DNA of 64,000 nucleotides, from the NCBI RefSeq assembly GCF_000153125.2, contig NZ_CM002299.1, positions 3,236,928 to 3,300,927 of the forward strand, in the 5' to 3' direction. Every line of letters begins with the position of its first letter. Positions within the stretch are counted from its first letter, which is position 1. The position numbers were made by a program, and so were the translations under genes. Under the pieces are notes generated by a model. It searched no databases, was not told where the DNA came from, and worked only from the letters and a program-made list of their open reading frames with translations. Origin of the DNA: Congregibacter litoralis KT71. GTDB taxonomy: Bacteria > Pseudomonadota > Gammaproteobacteria > Pseudomonadales > Halieaceae. Positions 35,797 to 44,867 of the stretch are shown here, piece by piece.

Positions 35797-37971
35797 ATGA
35801 CAAATCGCGTTTCACGAGCAGGCTTACAAGTAGCACCGGTTATCGCAACACTGCTGGAGGAGCAAATCTGCCCGGGTGTTGATATCAATGCCGATGACTT
35901 TTGGGCGAGCCTCGCTCGCATCATCGAGGAACTGCGGCCGCGGAACCTGGAGTTGCTTACCATTCGCGAACGCATGCAGGAGCAAATCGATGCCTGGCAC
36001 CGTCAGCACCCCGGGCCTGATTACGACCGGGCCGCCTACAAAGCATTTTTACAGGATATTGGATATCTCCTCCCTGCGCCCGCGCCGTTTTCCATAAGCA
36101 CGGAAAACGTTGACCCGGAGGTGGCTACTATCGCCGGCCCTCAACTGGTCGTTCCCGTCATGAACGCACGCTACGCCCTGAATGCAGCCAATGCTCGCTG
36201 GGGCAGCCTCTACGATGCACTCTACGGCACCGATGTGATTTCTGAGGAAGACGGGGCCGAGCGCGGGGGAGGCTACAACCCCGTACGCGGTGCGAAGGTC
36301 ATCGCCTGGGCCCGTGACTTCCTCGACAAACACTTCCCCCTTGAGTCCGGCAGTCACCATGAGGCTTTGCGGTATCTGATCACCGACGGTGCCCTTGACG
36401 TCGAAATTGGCAACGAGCGTGAAAAAACCACTCTGGCCGATGGGGCACAGCTTTGCGGCTACCGGGGCTCCGCTGACGCGCCCGAGGCCGTACTGCTCAA
36501 GCACAATGGCCTCCACCTCGAAATACAGATCGATCCCTCAAGTTCCATCGGTGCGGAAGACAAAGCGGGGGTCAAGGATCTGCTCATGGAGTCAGCAATC
36601 AGTACCATTCAGGATTGCGAGGACTCCGTTGCCGCGGTGGACGCCGAGGACAAAGCCATCGTTTACGGCAACTGGCTGGGCTTGATGCGCGGCGACTTGA
36701 GCGAGCAGTTTACCAAGGGGGGGCAGAGCCAGACCCGCAAGCTCAACCCGGACCGTCACTACACCGCCCTCGATGGCAGTGATCTGGTGCTGCCTGGCCG
36801 CAGCCTGATGTTCGTGCGCAACGTCGGTCATCTCATGACCAACGAAGCGATTCTTGACAGTGAGGGCAACGAAATCCCCGAAGGCATCATGGATGCCATG
36901 TTCACCGCGGCCATCGCCCTCCACGATTTAAAAGGCGAGGGAGAGATTCGCAATTCCCGTTGCGGTAGCGTCTACATCGTAAAACCCAAAATGCACGGCC
37001 CCGATGAAGTCAGCTTCACCGTGGATCTGTTTTCCCGCGTCGAAGATGCGCTGGGCATGTCCAGGAACACGCTCAAGCTGGGCATCATGGACGAGGAACG
37101 GCGCACGACGATCAACCTTGAAGAGTGCATATGTCGGGCAAAGGAGCGCGTGGTATTCATTAACACGGGCTTCCTTGATCGCACGGGCGACGAAATTCAC
37201 ACCAGCATGGCAGCCGCTGCCATGACGCCCAAGGGAGACATGAAGTCAGAGGCCTGGATCAGCGCCTATGAGGACCACAATGTCGACGCCGGCCTCGCCT
37301 GCGGGCTTCTGGGCCGCGCCCAGATCGGCAAGGGTATGTGGGCAATGCCCGACCTGATGGCCGCGATGTTGGATGCGAAGATCGGTCATCCCAAAGCTGG
37401 CGCGAGCACCGCCTGGGTGCCCTCTCCCACCGCGGCAACCCTTCACGTCACCCATTATCACGATGTGGATGTCGCCGCCGTGCAGTCCCGGCTCAAGGAA
37501 CGGGAACCCGCATCCATTGACGACATTCTCGCTATCCCCCTGCGCGGAGCGGCGAATATGAGCTCCGAGGACATTCAGCGCGAGCTGGACAACAACGCCC
37601 AGGGCATCCTCGGCTATGTGGTTCGCTGGATTGATCAGGGAGTAGGCTGCTCCAAGGTGCCGGATATTCACAACGTGGGCTTGATGGAAGACCGGGCAAC
37701 GCTGCGCATCTCATCGCAGCATATCGCCAACTGGCTCACCCATGGCGTTTGCAGCGAGAGCCAGGTTCGGGAAACCCTGGAGCGTATGGCAGCCGTGGTC
37801 GACAAACAGAATGCCAGCGACCCGCTGTACCAGCCCATGGCACCAAACTTCGACGATAGCGTGGCCTTTCAAGCTGCCTGCGATCTGGTGTTTCTCGGTA
37901 CGGAGCAGCCCAGCGGTTACACAGAGCCCGTGCTCCATGCGCGGCGCCGGGAGGCGAAGGCGGCAGCCTAG
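35797..37971 (+). CDS. glcB: Malate synthase G
   Basis: A 724-aa glyoxylate-shunt enzyme that condenses glyoxylate with acetyl-CoA. The monomeric G isoform is recognised by length and by motifs such as [15 protein letters not shown] (about 387-402), [22 protein letters not shown] (about 448-469) and [22 protein letters not shown]. The ATG at 35797 follows AAGGAG by eight bases. No isocitrate lyase gene is adjacent. It may also serve glycolate-derived glyoxylate. Confidence 0.97.
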   Translation: MTNRVSRAGLQVAPVIATLLEEQICPGVDINADDFWASLARIIEELRPRNLELLTIRERMQEQIDAWHRQHPGPDYDRAAYKAFLQDIGYLLPAPAPFSISTENVDPEVATIAGPQLVVPVMNARYALNAANARWGSLYDALYGTDVISEEDGAERGGGYNPVRGAKVIAWARDFLDKHFPLESGSHHEALRYLITDGALDVEIGNEREKTTLADGAQLCGYRGSADAPEAVLLKHNGLHLEIQIDPSSSIGAEDKAGVKDLLMESAISTIQDCEDSVAAVDAEDKAIVYGNWLGLMRGDLSEQFTKGGQSQTRKLNPDRHYTALDGSDLVLPGRSLMFVRNVGHLMTNEAILDSEGNEIPEGIMDAMFTAAIALHDLKGEGEIRNSRCGSVYIVKPKMHGPDEVSFTVDLFSRVEDALGMSRNTLKLGIMDEERRTTINLEECICRAKERVVFINTGFLDRTGDEIHTSMAAAAMTPKGDMKSEAWISAYEDHNVDAGLACGLLGRAQIGKGMWAMPDLMAAMLDAKIGHPKAGASTAWVPSPTAATLHVTHYHDVDVAAVQSRLKEREPASIDDILAIPLRGAANMSSEDIQRELDNNAQGILGYVVRWIDQGVGCSKVPDIHNVGLMEDRATLRISSQHIANWLTHGVCSESQVRETLERMAAVVDKQNASDPLYQPMAPNFDDSVAFQAACDLVFLGTEQPSGYTEPVLHARRREAKAAA

Positions 37972-37996
37972 GTAGGCTGCCATTGCCGAGCAACCC

Positions 37997-38031
37997 GAGG
38001 CAACTACGCGCTATTCAGGCGTAGCTGCCTC
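37997..38031. terminator. Bidirectional stem-loop between glcB and ald
   Basis: GAGGCA-CTACGC and GCGTAG-TGCCTC form a 12-bp stem with one A/C mismatch and a nine-base loop between convergent stop codons. There is no strong U-run on either side, so termination efficiency is uncertain. Confidence 0.5.
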
Positions 38032-38038
38032 ACACCGA

Positions 38039-39160
38039 CTACAAATCAGCCAGCGCCTGCATAGGCGGCAAATACTCATAACCCAGGGCCTCGGACACCG
38101 CCTGATAGGTCACTTTCCCGTTGTGCACGTTTAATCCGTCACGTAAATAGCGATCATCTTCCAGCGCTTTCTTAAGGCCTTTTGATGCCAGTGACAGAAC
38201 GTACGGAAGCGTTGCGTTGGTCAATGCCAGCGTAGAGGTTCGCGCAACGCCTCCTGGCATGTTGGCGACGCAGTAGTGCACAACGTCGTCAACAATGTAA
38301 CAGGGGTTCTGATGCGTGGTGGGCCGACTTGTTTCAAAGCACCCCCCTTGATCAATAGCGACGTCGACCATCACCGAACCCGGCTTCATCCTGGACACCA
38401 GTTCTGCTGAAATCAACTTGGGTGCAGCGGCACCGGGAACGAGCACCGCACCCACAACAAGATCCGCCTCCAGAGCATGGCGCTCGAGGGCATCACGGGT
38501 GGAGTAGAGCGTTTTCATTCGGCCTTCGAACAGTGTATCCAGTTCCTTCAGGCGTGTGATGGAGCGATCCACGATGGTGACGTCGGCGCCCAAGCCCATG
38601 GCCATGCGCGCGGCGTTGACTCCCACCACCCCACCACCGATGACTAAAACCCGTGCTGGCTCAACACCCGGTACGCCTCCAAGCAATGTGCCGCTACCGC
38701 CCTGCGCTTTTTCGAGGCTGTGACAGCCCGCCTGAATCGCCATTCGCCCGGCCACTTCGCTCATGGGCGCCAACAGCGGAAGGCCCCCTTGAGCACTGGT
38801 CACAGTTTCATAGGCAATGGCGCTGGCCCCGGACTCTACTAACAAACGCGTCTGTTCTGGATCCGGCGCTAAGTGAAGGTAGGTAAACAGAAGCTGACCC
38901 GGCCTGATCATGCGACACTCATCAGGCTGGGGTTCTTTTACCTTCACGATCATTTCGGCCTGGGCGAAAACAGATTCTGCGTCGGCACCTATGCGCGCCC
39001 CCGCCGCCTCGTACTGGGCGTCATCAAAACCGATGGATGCGCCTCCACAGGTCTCGATAAGAACCTCATGCCCGGCATGCACCAGTTCACTGACCCCTGC
39101 GGGTGTGAGTCCAATCCGGTATTCATGATTCTTGATTTCTTTGGGGACCCCAATAAGCAT
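38039..39160 (-). CDS. ald: Alanine dehydrogenase
   Basis: A 373-aa NAD enzyme interconverting L-alanine and pyruvate plus ammonia. The catalytic K75 (VKVKEP) and H96 (LHLAPD), the Rossmann motif [15 protein letters not shown] (about 171-185) and catalytic Asp in [20 protein letters not shown] are seen, as is [15 protein letters not shown]. Length is typical. An alanine/glycine symporter elsewhere in the window (1636-3036) could feed it. Convergent with glcB. Confidence 0.96.
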   Translation of the reverse strand: MLIGVPKEIKNHEYRIGLTPAGVSELVHAGHEVLIETCGGASIGFDDAQYEAAGARIGADAESVFAQAEMIVKVKEPQPDECRMIRPGQLLFTYLHLAPDPEQTRLLVESGASAIAYETVTSAQGGLPLLAPMSEVAGRMAIQAGCHSLEKAQGGSGTLLGGVPGVEPARVLVIGGGVVGVNAARMAMGLGADVTIVDRSITRLKELDTLFEGRMKTLYSTRDALERHALEADLVVGAVLVPGAAAPKLISAELVSRMKPGSVMVDVAIDQGGCFETSRPTTHQNPCYIVDDVVHYCVANMPGGVARTSTLALTNATLPYVLSLASKGLKKALEDDRYLRDGLNVHNGKVTYQAVSEALGYEYLPPMQALADL

Positions 39161-39220
39161 GCTGATGCTCTCCGTAAGGATATGGAAACGGCGCGTATGT
39201 TAGACGCCTCAAGGGGATCG

Positions 39221-39240
39221 CACCCTACCTCTTTAGGGTG
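39221..39240 (-). terminator. Stem-loop after the GT2 gene
   Basis: CACCCTA and TAGGGTG (7 bp, six-base loop) lie five bases beyond the stop of the glycosyltransferase. It lacks a U-run, so it may be a weak or Rho-assisted terminator. Confidence 0.4.
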
Positions 39241-39245
39241 ACGAG

Positions 39246-40121
39246 TCAGTCCTCGTCAACACTGACATCTTTGTACTGCAGGTTGGTTAACTGCTCGGAC
39301 AGCAGACCGAGAAGAAAAATGATCACACCCGAGGAGATGAGTAGCGCGGTCATATTGGTAAAACGCCAGGAGTCACTCACCATGGCTGTGGCAACGTAGT
39401 TAACCCCACCTAATCCGGCGGTCAAAACTGAAAACGGGAAATACACTTTGAGAGGGGAGTACAAGGTCCCCACCTTGAAAATGATCAACAGAAACCGGAG
39501 GCCGTCACGCAGCAGGTTGATGTGTCCCTTGCCCTGTCTCTTGGCCACCTTGATGGGGAGAAATCCTACGGAGTAGCCCGCCCGGTAGAACGCCATAGTT
39601 GATGTAGTGGGGTAGCTGAATCCGTTGGGTAGCAAGTAGAGAAAGCTCAAAAACTTGCGACGATCTACCGCGCGAAAGCCTGAAGTAAGATCGTCAATGG
39701 GCTGCCCTACCATCCAACTGGCAAAACGATTGTAGAAACTATTGGCACCCCAGCGTGCAACGCTCGCCTGAGAACCAAGCCCCGATCGCGCACCCACCAC
39801 CAGATCAAACCCCTCATCGAACTTGAAAAGCAGTCGTTCAACGTCCGCCGGCGCGTGCTGGCCGTCAGCATCCATAAAAACCAGGATATCTCCGGTCGCC
39901 GCCCGGGCACCCCGCTTGATGGCGGCACCATTCCCCTTACTGTAGGGCTGTGTGATCACGGTAGCGCCGGCATCGGCGGCGACTTCGCCCGTACCATCGG
40001 TGGAGCCGTCGTCGATTACGATGAGCTCAAAGTCCGGCCGTAAGGAAATCAGCTGCTTTGTTACCACAGCAATCGTACTGGCTTCATTTCGCGCCGGGAT
40101 AACGATAGACACGCTTAACAA
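39246..40121 (-). CDS. GT2 glycosyltransferase, polyprenyl-phosphate-sugar synthase-like
   Basis: I place the start at TTG 40121 (291 aa) because a strong CAGGAG lies nine bases upstream, inside the end of the preceding gene, and the protein then opens with LSVSIVIPARNEAST; GTG 40112 is an alternative. GT-A features are VIDDGSTDGTG, KGNGAAIKRGA and the metal-binding MDADGQH (about residues 82-88). Two C-terminal membrane helices follow (about 222-245 and 257-280). This layout resembles Dpm1/GtrB-type enzymes that make polyprenyl-phosphate-linked sugars used by GT-C membrane transferases such as the two encoded directly upstream. Confidence 0.85.
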   Translation of the reverse strand: MLSVSIVIPARNEASTIAVVTKQLISLRPDFELIVIDDGSTDGTGEVAADAGATVITQPYSKGNGAAIKRGARAATGDILVFMDADGQHAPADVERLLFKFDEGFDLVVGARSGLGSQASVARWGANSFYNRFASWMVGQPIDDLTSGFRAVDRRKFLSFLYLLPNGFSYPTTSTMAFYRAGYSVGFLPIKVAKRQGKGHINLLRDGLRFLLIIFKVGTLYSPLKVYFPFSVLTAGLGGVNYVATAMVSDSWRFTNMTALLISSGVIIFLLGLLSEQLTNLQYKDVSVDED

Positions 40122-40125
40122 AAAA

Positions 40126-41997
40126 CTATTCTCCTGTGCGATAAAGCGCCAGCATCTCACTCTGCTCAACGCTGAGTCGCCCATCCTTCTCAAGTGTCAG
40201 CAATTTTCGCCTCGTTCCCTCACAAGCGTCTTCCGCCCGTGTTGCCAGACAGAAGTGTAATTTCATCAGCATGAGCTGAACGTCCTCCGGGGAATGAGAC
40301 AAAGCCTCCTGTGTATACCACAAGGCTCTTCCGTAACGCTCCAGTGCATTTTCCAGAACAGCCAGGGTCGATAGGAGTGGTTCAAAATCATTGTTTAATG
40401 CCGTGCTCGCAGCCAGGACATAAAGCCGGTCGGCAAGCTCGAGTACGGCGGCACGATCACAACTTTTATCGTGAACCCCCTCGATAAGCAACTGCATTGC
40501 CTCCCGTGCAGCTCGGTCTTTCAGACCCGAGAAGTTCTTTAGGGATGAAAAATCATACTCGTCAAGAGGCTGGCCTGAAACACAGGAAAGGGCCAATACG
40601 TAAACGGCTCTGTTCAAATGATAACCTGGCTCGCCTTCTGGGTACGCCCTGTCAGCGTATTTCATTGCCAGCTCAAGATCTGCATGTTTCGCCTGCAAAA
40701 GGGCCATGGCCCGGTTCGCTCGTGGCGACTCGGGATGCCCGTTCACCTCGTGCAAGGCAATCATTTCGAGCTTGGACCATATGCGTGCCTGTGCTCCGGT
40801 CTCTACCAACAACCACCCGCCGTAGATCAACACCCAGATTAGCAAGGGAACTTTTACTGCGGGGGCTTTCTTCAGGAATGCTCCAGCCCCAAACCCCAGC
40901 GCAAGGGCAAGCCCCAGGCTCGGGAAATAGTTCCGATGTTCAAAATACGGCTCAAGCGCTATCACCGATGATTCTACGGAATGGCCCAGGAGGAAAACTG
41001 CCGCGCACATTAGCACCTGTGCCCCAAGGACCTTTTGCCTTCTCCAAAAGCTCAAAGCCAGTAAAGCTGAGAAAAATAAAATGCTCAGCACGGTTGAAGG
41101 CGGACTGAATAAGCCACTCGATAAGGCAAGATCATCATGGATCAAACCCATACGCCCCGTGTCTGGAACAAAAAATTGAGCAATATAATCAAACAGGATT
41201 CGCGGCTGGCTAAGCACCCGCTCTGTGACAGTGAAGTCCCGGACCTCATAGCCCGCCACAATCCAGGACCATTTAGCCGCCACAACACAGATCGCGGCAG
41301 CCGATAGAACAACAAAGATTCTGGCAGCCGCCACACGCACCGCGCAGCCCCGGGGCCGCCCCGGGGTTACGGGATAAAGTGCCAGCAGGCTCGGCACTAT
41401 CAGCACTAGCGTTGCCGCATTCTCTTTCGCAAAAAGCGCCAGGATTGCGGTGACCAAAGCGGCAGCAGACCAAAATACATGCATCCTCGATTCAGTATCA
41501 AAGGACCGTCTCCACCGCAGGGTAAACAACAGTGTTAAGAGCATGAAGGAGCTGGACAAAAGCGTCATGCGTTGCACGTGGTAGAGCACCGTGGACAGCT
41601 GTAGTGGTGCCCAGCACCAGACCATCGCGACAAGGAGCGCGCAGACGCGAGACGACGTTGGCTCAAACTTTGAAAATATAGCAAGCGCCAGAAGATAGAC
41701 GAGGACGGTATTTACAAGGTGAATTCCAAGATTAACTGTCTTCCCGGTGGCTGAACCTGCGCCTAGAATCGCTGCCTCTGCAACAAAGGACGCCATTGCC
41801 ACCGGGCGCCCAAGGGGGCCTGAAGTGTTCCCAAATACGATGGATAACGTTTCTGTGGTGTCCAGGGTGTCGGGATTGATCACCGGTATATTGGACCGAT
41901 CGTCGAGCAGAGCGGGCCCCTCGATGCCCGGAGCATAGGCCCAACTCGCCAGGCCGGCGATGAGCAAAAGCGACAGAAGCGACAGAAGCCTAGCCAA
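40126..41997 (-). CDS. TMTC-like GT-C membrane protein with C-terminal TPR-like region, paralogue 1
   Basis: A 623-aa inner-membrane protein with an N-terminal membrane segment, about ten further spans up to residue 400 and a soluble alpha-helical C-terminal half (about 410-620) with TPR-like periodicity. Motifs match TMTC-type O-mannosyltransferases: LDD in the first periplasmic loop (D32-D33), GPLGRPVAMASF (about 60-71), KTVNLGIHLVN, AKENAATL and FEHRNYFPSLG. These suggest a GT-C enzyme using a lipid-linked sugar. It is 28% or so less conserved than I can align by eye with paralogue 2 outside these motifs. Acceptor unknown; the pilin encoded upstream is a candidate. Confidence 0.72.
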   Translation of the reverse strand: MARLLSLLSLLLIAGLASWAYAPGIEGPALLDDRSNIPVINPDTLDTTETLSIVFGNTSGPLGRPVAMASFVAEAAILGAGSATGKTVNLGIHLVNTVLVYLLALAIFSKFEPTSSRVCALLVAMVWCWAPLQLSTVLYHVQRMTLLSSSFMLLTLLFTLRWRRSFDTESRMHVFWSAAALVTAILALFAKENAATLVLIVPSLLALYPVTPGRPRGCAVRVAAARIFVVLSAAAICVVAAKWSWIVAGYEVRDFTVTERVLSQPRILFDYIAQFFVPDTGRMGLIHDDLALSSGLFSPPSTVLSILFFSALLALSFWRRQKVLGAQVLMCAAVFLLGHSVESSVIALEPYFEHRNYFPSLGLALALGFGAGAFLKKAPAVKVPLLIWVLIYGGWLLVETGAQARIWSKLEMIALHEVNGHPESPRANRAMALLQAKHADLELAMKYADRAYPEGEPGYHLNRAVYVLALSCVSGQPLDEYDFSSLKNFSGLKDRAAREAMQLLIEGVHDKSCDRAAVLELADRLYVLAASTALNNDFEPLLSTLAVLENALERYGRALWYTQEALSHSPEDVQLMLMKLHFCLATRAEDACEGTRRKLLTLEKDGRLSVEQSEMLALYRTGE

Positions 41998-42012
41998 ACC
42001 GCAACACTGCCA

Positions 42013-43926
42013 CTATTCGATAGCTCGGATCATGGGCTTAAGGAACGTGCGGCGCTCGTCAATGCTCAATAGCTGTCGCATGGCATCGATTGATTTTCCG
42101 CGCTCTCCGGCCTCGCTGTAAATCTCAATCAATCTTGCGTAAACAATAGGTGCCGGAGCCTCCCCCTCAGCTAACTTTTCGTAAATCCCTTGCACATACT
42201 CCGGCCCGCCACCGGTCAATCGGGCTCGGAGGCCCGCCATGAATGCAGGCTTTCCCGTGTCCTTATGGAAAGAATCCAGCAGACTCGCCCGCTCGTCTGC
42301 ACTCATCGTGCAGGAACCATCCAGCAGGCAGTCGGTGAGAAAGCTGAGGGCCGCATAGTCCTCGGCCTGAAGCTGTGTCATAGCAAGCGCCCGGATCATT
42401 AACTTCGCCCACGGCTCGCGACCCGCTAGTTGTGGAAATATAGAGCTATCAATCCTCATCAAGAGAGCGAGTGCTGCAATATCTGGCACATCAGCCTGGG
42501 CAAGCTCCTTGAGCCGCTCCCGGGCTTCTACCAGTCGCGCTTGCTTCAGCAAAACAGCGTCAGTGCCTGAGTCGTCAACACTGCTGGTATCAAGAAGAGC
42601 AGCAGCGTAAAGAAATTTTGACCGCGGGGATTCTGGCGAATAGCGATAGGCGTGTTCATAGATGCTTTCACTCGACGACCAAATCTGCGAGCGAAGTGTC
42701 AGTGTTACCAGTGACAGACCAAGCAGAAGCACCATGATTGCGAGCGTTAGTCGCTCTCTCTCAAAGCGCTTGCCCAAGCTGAAAGCTACTGCAACGAAAC
42801 CAAGAAGCAAACCAGCCGAGGGTAAATAATTTCTGTGCTCGTAGGACACTTCCAGGGCCAGTACCGTTGACTCAATGCTGTGCGCCAATAGAAAAAAGCT
42901 CAATGCAAAAATGAGCTCACGGCTCCTGAGTGCGATGGCCAGAGTCATCGCGAGCAGCCAGGCAGCAGCGGCAATCAAGGGGCCCCAGGAGTTTTCGAGA
43001 AGTGTCCACTGCCCATCCTGGAGAAACACCAGGGATCGAAGGTCGGGCAAAAGCGTCCACTGCAGGTACTTCCAGAGCAATGGCACCTGCACAGCGACGC
43101 GATCTTCGAGAGAAAAATTTCTTCGAGCGTAGGACTCCGTCAGCCATGCAGGCTCCAGGAAATAGAGAATCCATGGGGCCATCAGGCATAAGCACGCAGC
43201 ACCCACACCCACACGCTGCAAGCCCCGTCGCTGGCTCCCCGCAACAACGCATCCAAATACACTCACCTCAAGGAGAACGAGCAGTGGCAAAAGCATTACT
43301 GCGTTCTCTTTACTGTAGAGTCCCAGAACGAGGCAGAGCATCAGCCAAAGGAGCATCGCAAGCACATGTTCCAAACCTGGCATCTGTTCGACCCAGCGCT
43401 CGCGACAGCGGACATATACCGCCAACCCCAGCAGGACCCACAGCGCACTCAGTTGACTCATCCGCTGTACCGCATACATTACCGTTGAAACATGCAGGGG
43501 CGCAGCGCACCACAGGGCAGCTGTCAGTAGCGCAGCGACTTTAGCTTGCCTTTCGGAGAAGCCCCAGGCCGCGAATATCTTGAGCGCCAGGTACCCAAGA
43601 ATAATCGCTATGAGAAAGTGAATCCCCAAATTGACAGCTTTTACTGCGTAGGAACTCAGAATCTGGTCTTGGTAGCGCTGTCCCAGAAAACTCAAGAGCG
43701 AAATCGGGCGTCCCAGGGGACCGGCGCGACCACTGACAGCCACGTCGCGAAGATCGTCAAACCGGGTCCAATGAAACTCTTTTAGCGCTCTGTTTTCGAG
43801 AAGATTCGGGGTATCGTCGAACAACCACGGACCCGATAAAGCCGGCAGATAGGAGGCACTGACAGCCGCAAGAATAAAAACACTGAGTAGCAAAAAGATA
43901 CTGGTATTACGACCATTTGTCAGCAT
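42013..43926 (-). CDS. TMTC-like GT-C membrane protein with C-terminal TPR-like region, paralogue 2
   Basis: A 637-aa polytopic protein built like its downstream neighbour, which starts 15 bases after this stop. Matching motifs are FDD (D37-D38) in the first loop, AGPLGRPISLLSF (68-80), KAVNLGIHFLI, APLHVSTVMYAVQRMSQLSA, YSKENAVMLLPLL and SYEHRNYLPSAG. About ten membrane spans are followed by a helical C-terminal region (about 420-637). The tandem pair, the GT2 gene after it and pilA before it suggest a surface-glycosylation module. Whether both copies are transferases, or one has a different role, cannot be told from the sequence. Confidence 0.72.
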   Translation of the reverse strand: MLTNGRNTSIFLLLSVFILAAVSASYLPALSGPWLFDDTPNLLENRALKEFHWTRFDDLRDVAVSGRAGPLGRPISLLSFLGQRYQDQILSSYAVKAVNLGIHFLIAIILGYLALKIFAAWGFSERQAKVAALLTAALWCAAPLHVSTVMYAVQRMSQLSALWVLLGLAVYVRCRERWVEQMPGLEHVLAMLLWLMLCLVLGLYSKENAVMLLPLLVLLEVSVFGCVVAGSQRRGLQRVGVGAACLCLMAPWILYFLEPAWLTESYARRNFSLEDRVAVQVPLLWKYLQWTLLPDLRSLVFLQDGQWTLLENSWGPLIAAAAWLLAMTLAIALRSRELIFALSFFLLAHSIESTVLALEVSYEHRNYLPSAGLLLGFVAVAFSLGKRFERERLTLAIMVLLLGLSLVTLTLRSQIWSSSESIYEHAYRYSPESPRSKFLYAAALLDTSSVDDSGTDAVLLKQARLVEARERLKELAQADVPDIAALALLMRIDSSIFPQLAGREPWAKLMIRALAMTQLQAEDYAALSFLTDCLLDGSCTMSADERASLLDSFHKDTGKPAFMAGLRARLTGGGPEYVQGIYEKLAEGEAPAPIVYARLIEIYSEAGERGKSIDAMRQLLSIDERRTFLKPMIRAIE

Positions 43927-43985
43927 TTAAGCCTGCTTATGCAGTAGACGACACGGTGGAAAAAAGTAAAAAGGCAAATAAGAAA

Positions 43986-44020
43986 GCAAAAAAAACCGAG
44001 CCGATGAGATCGGCCCGGTT
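43986..44020 (-). terminator. Intrinsic terminator of pilA
   Basis: AACCG-GCCGAT and ATCGGC-CGGTT (11 bp with one A/C mismatch, GAG loop) end in an eight-base U-run on the minus strand (43988-43995). It would stop most pilA transcription before the glycosyltransferase-like genes. Confidence 0.85.
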
Positions 44021-44049
44021 CCACTTTACCGCTTTGTTAAGAAGACAGA

Positions 44050-44502
44050 TTACCCGCGGCAGTTGGCCGGCAGATGATTATTCAATACCGGAGAAGTTAC
44101 GGTACCGGGGCGACATGTCCATTGAATAGTGCGAGTAGCTGCATTCGTTACAGCGACAAGTTCGAACGCCAGGTTGCCGGTCGCACCAGGCATAACGCTT
44201 TGCTTTACGATTGCTTCGATGATGCTATTGCCGTCGTAAACAATAGAGTTCACTATTTGAGTTTCTACGCTGTTAATACCCGATTGCGCCGCGGTAGGCA
44301 TGGTCCCGTTCGCCGCATAAAACTCAGCAATAGTCGTTTTAGCTTCTGCCAAGCGGGCGAGGGGCTCAGACATACGTGCGCGAACGGTATAGTCCTGATA
44401 CGCAGGCAATGCGATAGCCGCCAGAATACCCACGATCGCGATTACGATCATCAATTCGATCAGCGTAAAACCCTGCTGACGCGTGTTTTGGATCTTTTTC
44501 AT
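44050..44502 (-). CDS. pilA: Type IV major pilin PilA
   Basis: A 150-aa type IVa prepilin starting at ATG 44502 with GGAG seven bases upstream. The leader [11 protein letters not shown] is cut before [20 protein letters not shown], with Glu5 of the mature protein. The C-terminal disulfide pair C...C (WTCRPG and ANCRG) closes the D-region. Length and features are typical of group IVa pilins. It is transcribed away from pilB, from a sigma54-type promoter. The two downstream membrane proteins may modify it. Confidence 0.96.
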   Translation of the reverse strand: MKKIQNTRQQGFTLIELMIVIAIVGILAAIALPAYQDYTVRARMSEPLARLAEAKTTIAEFYAANGTMPTAAQSGINSVETQIVNSIVYDGNSIIEAIVKQSVMPGATGNLAFELVAVTNAATRTIQWTCRPGTVTSPVLNNHLPANCRG

Positions 44503-44565
44503 GTTCACTCTCCAGATTGTTGACAGCCGAAAGGCCTAAAAATTTGGTGCCGCCTGTAAACGTTT

Positions 44566-44580
44566 GCACATTGTGGGCCA
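44566..44580 (-). promoter_or_regulatory. Sigma54 (-24/-12) promoter of pilA
   Basis: On the minus strand TGGCCCACAATGTGC has the obligatory GG-N10-GC spacing (TGGC at -24, TGC at -12). Initiation would fall near 44554, about 50 bases before the pilA ATG. pilA promoters driven by sigma54 and PilR are the rule in related bacteria. Confidence 0.75.
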
Positions 44581-44700
44581 GAGTTCCTCGCAAAGCAGTA
44601 AAAACCAATAAAAACATATGCTTACTAAAAGTCATCATCAGCCACCTCCCATCATTCATCACCTACAAGCCACTAAGCTAGTTACCAAACCCTGCACTAA

Positions 44701-44717
44701 CTGACAATTTTTGTCAG
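44701..44717. promoter_or_regulatory. CTGACAA-TTGTCAG inverted repeat, possible activator site
   Basis: A perfect 7-3-7 palindrome about 150 bases upstream of the predicted pilA start. It contains TGTC half-sites like those reported for PilR. The rest of the 365-base gap between pilA and pilB (44503-44867) holds only the pilA and pilB promoter elements; I see no gene in it. Confidence 0.5.
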
Positions 44718-44811
44718 CTCATGAGCCGACGCGTAGTCTTAAGCACCAGCGCAGTACGTCCGAAAGCGGGAACCGAGCACAAATCACCTCAATCAATCTT
44801 TATCAGGGTAC

Positions 44812-44840
44812 TTCAGCCTGCGTTGCCCTGAGGCTATACT
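44812..44840 (+). promoter_or_regulatory. Possible sigma70-type promoter of pilB
   Basis: TATACT (44835-44840) has five of six consensus bases; TTCAGC (44812-44817), 17 bases upstream, is a weak -35. The start codon is at 44868. Confidence 0.4.
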
Positions 44841-44867
44841 CTGAGCGTTATTCAAGGGCAGCTACGC

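Noticed and set aside
39246..44502. Horizontal transfer of the glycosyltransferase/pilin block
   Set aside because: Base composition seems slightly lower in GC but I could not measure it and saw no mobile-element genes or repeats at the borders.
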